From: an uncultured Prolixibacteraceae bacterium
Lineage (GTDB): Bacteria > Bacteroidota > Bacteroidia > Bacteroidales > Prolixibacteraceae
NCBI GenBank assembly: GCA_937915865.1
Contig: CALGIG010000065.1
Coordinates: forward strand, 1-56,107
Reading direction: 5' to 3'
Length of the DNA: 56,107 bases
Both the position numbers and the translations under genes were made by a program. The notes beneath the pieces are model-generated. The model was given only the letters and a program-made list of their open reading frames with translations, was not told the origin of the DNA and did no database searches. Positions 52,087 through 56,107 of the stretch are shown here, piece after piece; the stretch's first letter is position 1, and each line of letters opens with the position of its first letter.

Positions 52087-52724
52087 ACTCAGCAAGAGAA
52101 AACATTTTATCGCGCTTAAAAGAGGCAAAAAACAAGAGAGGCGAAATTAAGGCAGAGATTCCTAATTTTGCCTCTCCTATTTACCATTCACTTGATGAAT
52201 CGCTTGCACTTGAATTCAGGAAAAATCTGGAATTGATTGGTGGAAAGGTTATTACCTGCAAAACAGAAAAAGATATTCCATCAATAATAAAATCGATATG
52301 TAAAGAAAAAAATCAAAAAAAGGTTTTTTGCAAAGACCAAAATATTCAGAACCTGCTGAACCCAGAAATAGAAGTTCTTTCTGACGAACATGATTTTCTG
52401 GATATAAACATTGGAATAACCAGTTGCGAGTTTTTAGTTGCACATTTAGGATCAGTATTGATTAGTTCTGCTCAAATTTCAGGGAGAAGATTAAATGTTT
52501 TTCCAGAAACGCACATTGTTGTAGCCCAACAAACACAAATAGCCAATTATTTGGATGATGCCATTGAGAAATTGCGAAATAAATATAAAAATGAATTACC
52601 TTCGTTAATTAGCAACATTACCGGACCAAGTCGCACCGCAGATATCGAAAAAACACTGGTTATGGGTATGCATGGTCCGAAATCGTTGATAGTAGTAATC
52701 TCTGAAGAACCAATAAAAAACTAA
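52083..52724 (+). CDS. LUD-domain protein (LutC/YkgG-like)
   Basis: A 213-aa protein of the LUD/LutC family. LutC works with LutA and LutB in lactate oxidation; neither is present here, and this gene sits between ftsH and cdsA, where a LUD gene is commonly found in Bacteroidota, so its job may differ. Seen: ILSRLKEAKNKRGE at the start and the conserved core DINIGITSCEFLVAHLGSVL and LSNITGPSRTADIE (SNITGPSRTADIEKTLVMG). Overlaps the ftsH stop by 4 bp. Confidence 0.88.
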   Translation: MNSARENILSRLKEAKNKRGEIKAEIPNFASPIYHSLDESLALEFRKNLELIGGKVITCKTEKDIPSIIKSICKEKNQKKVFCKDQNIQNLLNPEIEVLSDEHDFLDINIGITSCEFLVAHLGSVLISSAQISGRRLNVFPETHIVVAQQTQIANYLDDAIEKLRNKYKNELPSLISNITGPSRTADIEKTLVMGMHGPKSLIVVISEEPIKN

Positions 52725-52727
52725 ACT

Positions 52728-52934
52728 ATGGAAAAAGATTGGGTTTGTATTTTCAGTACAGAACTGAATTTTCAGGCGGAAATGGCTAAAGAGATTTTAG
52801 AAAATGAAGAAATCGATTGTGTCATTTTAAATGAGCACGACACTGCTTTCCCAACGCTCGGAGAAATTGAGGTATGGGTTCATCAGAATTTTGAATCGAA
52901 AGCAAAAGAACTTTTAAAAGAATTAAGCCATTGA
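52728..52934 (+). CDS. DUF2007-type small protein
   Basis: A 68-aa protein: WVCIFSTELNFQAEMAKEILENE, cited as WVCIFSTELNFQAEM and AKEILENEEIDCVILN, then GEIEVWVHQNFESKAKELL. This fits the DUF2007 (putative signal-transducing/PII-like) family. It starts 3 bp after the LUD stop and ends overlapping the TTG start of cdsA, so it is translated in the same operon. Function unknown. Confidence 0.82.
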   Translation: MEKDWVCIFSTELNFQAEMAKEILENEEIDCVILNEHDTAFPTLGEIEVWVHQNFESKAKELLKELSH

Positions 52935-53755
52935 AAAAACTTATTACGCGGGCGATTACAGGGATCGTTTTAGTTGTTGTAATGCTGACTTCTATTCTGG
53001 TCAGCGAGTATAGTTTTGCCGTTTTGTTTTTGTTTATTTTAACTACCAGTATATTCGAATTCAATCATTTATTCAAACAATCGGAAATTAAACCTAATCA
53101 AACATTAAGTTATATTACATCTGCCGTTTTGTTTGTTCTGTCATTTTTGAGCGCCAAAGGATCGATTGAACATCGCTATATCTGGAGTATTTTACCTTTT
53201 TTGCTTGCTGTTATGGCATCTGAACTTTATCGAAAAAAAACCAGGCCTGTTGAGAATATTGCAATTGCCATATTAAGTATAACCTATATCGCCTTACCAA
53301 TATCATTAATAAACTTTATTGTATTCCCCAATTTTTTAAAAAATAGTACCTATTCCCCTCAACTGCTTATAGCGATATTTTCCTTGATATGGATATATGA
53401 TTCAGGCGCTTATCTGGTTGGAGTTTCAATTGGAAGACACCGCCTATTTGAACGTATCTCACCAAAAAAATCGTGGGAAGGGGCTATTGGGGGAACTATA
53501 TTTGCTATCGTTGCCTCCTATTTTATTTCTGGGATTATACCTGAAATTAAGATGGTTCATTGGTTTGCCATTAGTGTTGTCCTCGTTATTTCTGCCACTT
53601 TTGGTGATTTAACCGAATCAATGTTCAAACGGTATTTTGGAATTAAAGATAGTAGTCATATTTTGCCCGGGCATGGAGGAATGCTAGACAGGTTTGATTC
53701 ATTGTTTTTTGTAGTCCCGGCTATTTTTGCATACATCAAAGTATTCATCGGCTAA
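52931..53755 (+). CDS. cdsA: Phosphatidate cytidylyltransferase
   Basis: CdsA makes CDP-diacylglycerol, the precursor of membrane phospholipids. A 274-aa polytopic membrane protein with about eight hydrophobic segments. The signature GDLTESMFKRYFGIKD then SSHILPGHGGMLDRFDS matches the CdsA consensus. The start is TTG at 52931, sharing bases with the stop of the DUF2007 gene; no ATG is nearby. Last gene of the rsfS operon; pssA follows after a 130-bp gap with its own promoter-like box. Confidence 0.94.
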   Translation: MKKLITRAITGIVLVVVMLTSILVSEYSFAVLFLFILTTSIFEFNHLFKQSEIKPNQTLSYITSAVLFVLSFLSAKGSIEHRYIWSILPFLLAVMASELYRKKTRPVENIAIAILSITYIALPISLINFIVFPNFLKNSTYSPQLLIAIFSLIWIYDSGAYLVGVSIGRHRLFERISPKKSWEGAIGGTIFAIVASYFISGIIPEIKMVHWFAISVVLVISATFGDLTESMFKRYFGIKDSSHILPGHGGMLDRFDSLFFVVPAIFAYIKVFIG

Positions 53756-53817
53756 ATCGAAACTTTCTTTTTTGTTCAGAATGACATTTTGAACGATAAA
53801 AAAGCATAATAAATTGC

Positions 53818-53825
53818 TATTTTTG
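53818..53825 (+). promoter_or_regulatory. -7 element upstream of pssA
   Basis: TATTTTTG is a perfect TAnnTTTG, 60 bp before pssA. No TTTG lies at the exact -33 distance; the nearest is 26 nt upstream. A weak GTTCA/TGAAC hairpin near 53774-53794 may end cdsA transcription. Confidence 0.45.
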
Positions 53826-53885
53826 GAACCAGGTTTATATTTCAGTTTCAAATCTTGAATTGAAAACATCTTAGCAAACATTATT

Positions 53886-54638
53886 ATGAGCAGTAAAACA
53901 AACTACTTTTTCTGGGTGCCAAATGCAATTACTTCAATGAACCTGATTTGCGGTTGCATGGCTGTTTTCTTCGCTATTGACGGACAACTTGGCTGGGCTG
54001 CGGTTTTTATTTTTGCTGCTTCGGTTTTCGATTTTTCAGATGGATTTGCAGCCCGCTTGCTTAAGGCATACTCTCCTATAGGAAAAGAACTCGACTCGCT
54101 GGCCGACTTGGTTTCGTTTGGACTGGCCCCAGCAGCGATGGTTTTTACGATGCTCGAATTTGCGATCTTTAAAAAAAACCAGCCTATCCAGGATATCGAA
54201 GCAAACTGGAGCCAATGGATAACCCTATATTCAAGCCTAGTCATTCCATTAGCTGGAGCCTTTCGTCTTGCAAAATTTAATACTGATGACCGTCAAAGTG
54301 AACAATTTCTTGGAATGCCAATTCCAGCCAATGCTATTTTCTTTGCTTCATTAGGGCTTATTTTGGAATTAGGGGAAAATGTATCGGTTATGCGAATAAT
54401 TTTAAACAAACACGTACTAGTTGCATCAATTTTTGCCTGCTCATTTTTAATGATTTCTGAGTTACCTATGTTTAACCTAAAATTTAAAAGTCTGAAGTTT
54501 AAAGAAAACTCGCTTCGATTTTTATTTCTGGGGACAACATTATTAATGCTGGTCTTTCTGCAACTTTATGCTTTGCCCCTAATCATCATCTGGTACGTAT
54601 TACTTTCACTAATAACTTATTTTACAGAGAAAAAGTAA
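53886..54638 (+). CDS. pssA: CDP-diacylglycerol--serine O-phosphatidyltransferase
   Basis: PssA makes phosphatidylserine from CDP-diacylglycerol and serine, on the route to phosphatidylethanolamine. 250 aa, multi-pass. The CDP-alcohol transferase motif DG-x2-AR-x8-G-x3-D-x3-D is met by DGFAARLLKAYSPIGKELD and SLADLVSFG. It follows cdsA, which provides its substrate. The decarboxylase psd, often found between the two in relatives, is absent here. Confidence 0.93.
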   Translation: MSSKTNYFFWVPNAITSMNLICGCMAVFFAIDGQLGWAAVFIFAASVFDFSDGFAARLLKAYSPIGKELDSLADLVSFGLAPAAMVFTMLEFAIFKKNQPIQDIEANWSQWITLYSSLVIPLAGAFRLAKFNTDDRQSEQFLGMPIPANAIFFASLGLILELGENVSVMRIILNKHVLVASIFACSFLMISELPMFNLKFKSLKFKENSLRFLFLGTTLLMLVFLQLYALPLIIIWYVLLSLITYFTEKK

Positions 54639-54713
54639 TTTCTTTCAAGTTCTGAAAGCAATTTGAAAAGAATAGCTTTGTTTCATCTTTCTTAAAATTG
54701 ACAATTCAATGAC

Positions 54714-54742
54714 ATGTAGTTATCACTACATCGCTTTTCTTT
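54714..54742 (+). terminator. Terminator candidate after pssA
   Basis: ATGTAGT (54714-54720) and ACTACAT (54725-54731) pair perfectly around TATC, followed by CGCTTTTCTTTC. It lies 76 bp after the pssA stop. The rest of 54639-54836 shows no gene. Confidence 0.5.
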
Positions 54743-54836
54743 CATAGTTTTGGTTTAAGATTGTTAATCGTTAAATCAAAATTTTTCAAGAAAAGTCGAA
54801 AGCTGCAACTTTCATCTTTTTGTTTTTATCTATGGT

Positions 54837-55113
54837 TTATTTTGCTTTAATTTTCATTATTGCTGTTTTACGATCAAAGAAATAGTCGATTGGAATTGTT
54901 GTTTTGATAATCTCAAGTATTTCCGATATTGTTTCCTTTTCGATTGTGCCTATAGCTCAAAGTTCTTTATTCTCATTGGTTTCAAGCTGAATTTCAACAT
55001 TATACCAGCGCTCAAGCATTTTTACCACCTCAAGGAAGCGATTTTCTCACGAACATCAGTTTCCCGTCTTTCCACGAAGTAAATTCAGTAATATTCGCTT
55101 CTTTTACGACCAA
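54837..55113 (-). pseudogene. Remnant of a FecR-type anti-sigma factor (C-terminal part)
   Basis: Read on the minus strand, this encodes VKEANITEFTSWKDGKLMF, then, after a one-base frame shift near 55050, FLEVVKMLERWYNVEIQLET, an in-frame TGA at 54957-54959, then IEKETISEILEIIKTTIPI and a closing KTAIMKIKAK before TAA. This is the end of a FecR protein (DUF4974-type C-terminus: WKDGKL, RWYNVEI, I-x-EIL-x-II). The N-terminal part is missing. It joins directly the broken sigma factor at 55104, so a deletion removed the middle of the locus. Confidence 0.85.
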
Positions 55114-55358
55114 ATGCTCTTTGTAACAGTATAAAGGAAAGCATTAAAGGTTTCAACTTTTCGGATATTTTTACGGTTAAGCCCAACTTTTACAAAAACG
55201 GCCTGAAGCACATCGTCGACACCAGAATTAATCTTCAGAAAAGTTTGCGAATAGCTATAAAGCCGCGAATAATACAAGCGATAAAGCGTATCGAATGCCT
55301 GTTTGTCGTCATTCGCCATATCCGTTAAAATCTTTTCCAGATTAATGGCATTTACCAT
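55104..55358 (-). pseudogene. Truncated ECF sigma factor (region 2 only)
   Basis: 84 aa, ending in SIWS and TAA. Sequence: DKQAFDTLYRLYYSRLYSYS and DVLQAVFVKVGLNRKNIRKV, characteristic of sigma-70 region 2 of ECF factors. Region 4, the second DNA-binding domain, is absent; a functional ECF factor needs ~160-190 aa. The reading frame ends as the FecR remnant begins, at about 55104-55120. Known: ECF sigma/FecR pairs in Bacteroidota usually control a SusC/SusD locus; none is seen in the window. Confidence 0.88.
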
Positions 55359-55521
55359 TTAAACGTTTTTATGCGCAATATTTCAAAATTTTAGTTTGTT
55401 GAAACTATTCATTAATTTTTCATATCTAAAAACATTTAGCAGCCATTCCAGCCATGGCTGGAATTTTCATTAGAAATTTCAAAAAAACAGTACCAGGCAA
55501 ATTCCCGAAACTAAATTTTCC

Positions 55522-55529
55522 TATATTTG
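55522..55529 (+). promoter_or_regulatory. -7 element of the tRNA-Leu promoter
   Basis: TATATTTG is a perfect TAnnTTTG, 26 bp before the tRNA. No TTTG appears 19 nt upstream. Confidence 0.6.
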
Positions 55530-55554
55530 CTGCGCTTTTAACGAAAAGCGAAAT

Positions 55555-55638
55555 GCCCAGATGGTGAAATCGGTAGACACGCTAGTTTCAGGGACTAGTG
55601 CTCGTAAGGGTGTGCAAGTTCGAGTCTTGTTCTGGGCA
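55555..55638 (+). tRNA. tRNA-Leu (anticodon CAG)
   Basis: 84 nt. Acceptor GCCCAGA pairs with TCTGGGC, discriminator A, no encoded CCA. Anticodon stem CTAGT/ACTAG holds a seven-base loop TTCAGGG with anticodon CAG, reading CUG leucine codons. A long variable arm is present, as expected for leucine tRNA. T-arm GCAAG-TTCGAGT-CTTGT. A perfect 15-bp terminator follows at 55663. Confidence 0.93.
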
Positions 55639-55662
55639 CTGGAAGAAATACCAAAATGTACC

Positions 55663-55702
55663 AAAAGCGCTTAAATTCAATAATTTAAGCGCTTTTTTAT
55701 TT
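55663..55702 (+). terminator. Strong terminator after tRNA-Leu
   Basis: AAAAGCGCTTAAATT (55663-55677) pairs perfectly with AATTTAAGCGCTTTT (55682-55696) around CAAT, then more T. The 15-bp perfect stem is the strongest hairpin in this window. Confidence 0.9.
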
Positions 55703-56107
55703 AGGGGAATATTCATCAAATACACTTAAATATCAAAGAAAACGCGACAAAATCGAGACCAAACTCAAAATGGCACAAACGGAAAACCTGTGGAGATAGA
55801 TAAAAGTTTTTTAGGAGAAACAAATGGAATCAGTAGCTGAAAAGAACTTTTCGGATTTGATATTATTACAGAACAGTTGGCCTAATCATTGTTAGACAAT
55901 TACTTGTACGACTTGGTGTCGCATCCCAGTAAAGTTATTGAATGCCTCTCAAACAGTAAAGTGAAACTCGCTTCTTGTTGTACGTTTCCTACTGGCACGT
56001 TCAGTTTCATGGAATGACTGGAAATACAAATCTATCTTTTATGAATATTTATTTCTACTTTAACAGATTAAAAACAGCATATAATTTAATGATTTTCTTA
56101 GGTTTAT
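55703..56107. other. Region without recognisable gene
   Basis: About 400 bases. The only short readings are broken, such as a segment reading LLDNYLYDLVSHPSKVIECL with stops on both sides on the plus strand near 55888-55947, and a 35-codon minus-strand reading. It could hold the decayed edge of an element inserted at the tRNA, but I recognise nothing with confidence. Confidence 0.4.

Noticed and set aside
1..56107. CRISPR arrays, phage genes, restriction or toxin-antitoxin systems
   Set aside because: I searched by eye for regular short repeats, cas-like, integrase, methyltransferase and antitoxin patterns and found none; CheR is a protein methyltransferase, not a DNA one.

Overview
The window looks like a chromosomal segment from a Bacteroidota bacterium, probably Bacteroidales/Marinilabiliales-like; I cannot name the genus. 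The evidence is promoters of the Bacteroidota type (TTTG near -33, TAnnTTTG near -7), almost no Shine-Dalgarno sequences, many lipoproteins, the gene order rpmB-rpmG-DUF4295-ftsY-rimO, a SprB-type surface protein, and the remains of an ECF-sigma/FecR pair. By eye the first ~7.6 kb is richer in G+C than the AT-rich rest.

Region 1 (1-8.7 kb, +): an accessory glycan-catabolism cluster. It holds nagA, a lipoprotein, a variant nagB, a DUF4434-type protein, a DUF4855-type lipoprotein, a 749-aa putative glycosidase and an orphan lipoprotein. Three of the secreted proteins share the same four spaced motifs and look like one TIM-barrel superfamily. NagA and NagB would send the released amino sugar to fructose-6-phosphate. 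Copies of a palindromic, MITE-like element lie at the left edge and at 7570-7741.

Region 2 (8.9-16.9 kb): a sensory module on the minus strand (stand-alone CheB, CheR, a soluble REC-HK-REC hybrid and a 1253-aa membrane hybrid kinase), with a LuxR-type regulator divergent from it.

Region 3 (17-22.6 kb): a DAACS symporter; cysK followed by a ThiS/MoaD-like sulfur carrier whose Gly-Gly is masked by nine extra residues; clpB.

Region 4 (22.8-27.4 kb): a 1519-aa secreted multidomain protein that stops after one SprB repeat.

Region 5 (27.6-41.4 kb): core genes: rpsF-rpsR-rplI, a DUF3124 lipoprotein, sucA-sucB, a Rieske lipoprotein, an alpha/beta hydrolase, two L,D-transpeptidases, rimO, ftsY, DUF4295, rpmG and rpmB. 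A decayed second copy of the rimO 3' end lies at 35512-35578, and the present rimO reads through an intergenic-type repeat at its N-terminus.

Region 6 (41.6-54.6 kb): MBOAT/SGNH O-acetylation pair, CPBP protease, coaD, a thioredoxin-fold protein, NUDIX, pyrE, an SRPBCC-like protein, birA, and the run rsfS-ftsH-LUD-DUF2007-cdsA followed by pssA.

Region 7 (54.7-56.1 kb): a collapsed ECF-sigma/FecR locus, tRNA-Leu(CAG) with a strong terminator, and ~400 bp with no recognisable gene.
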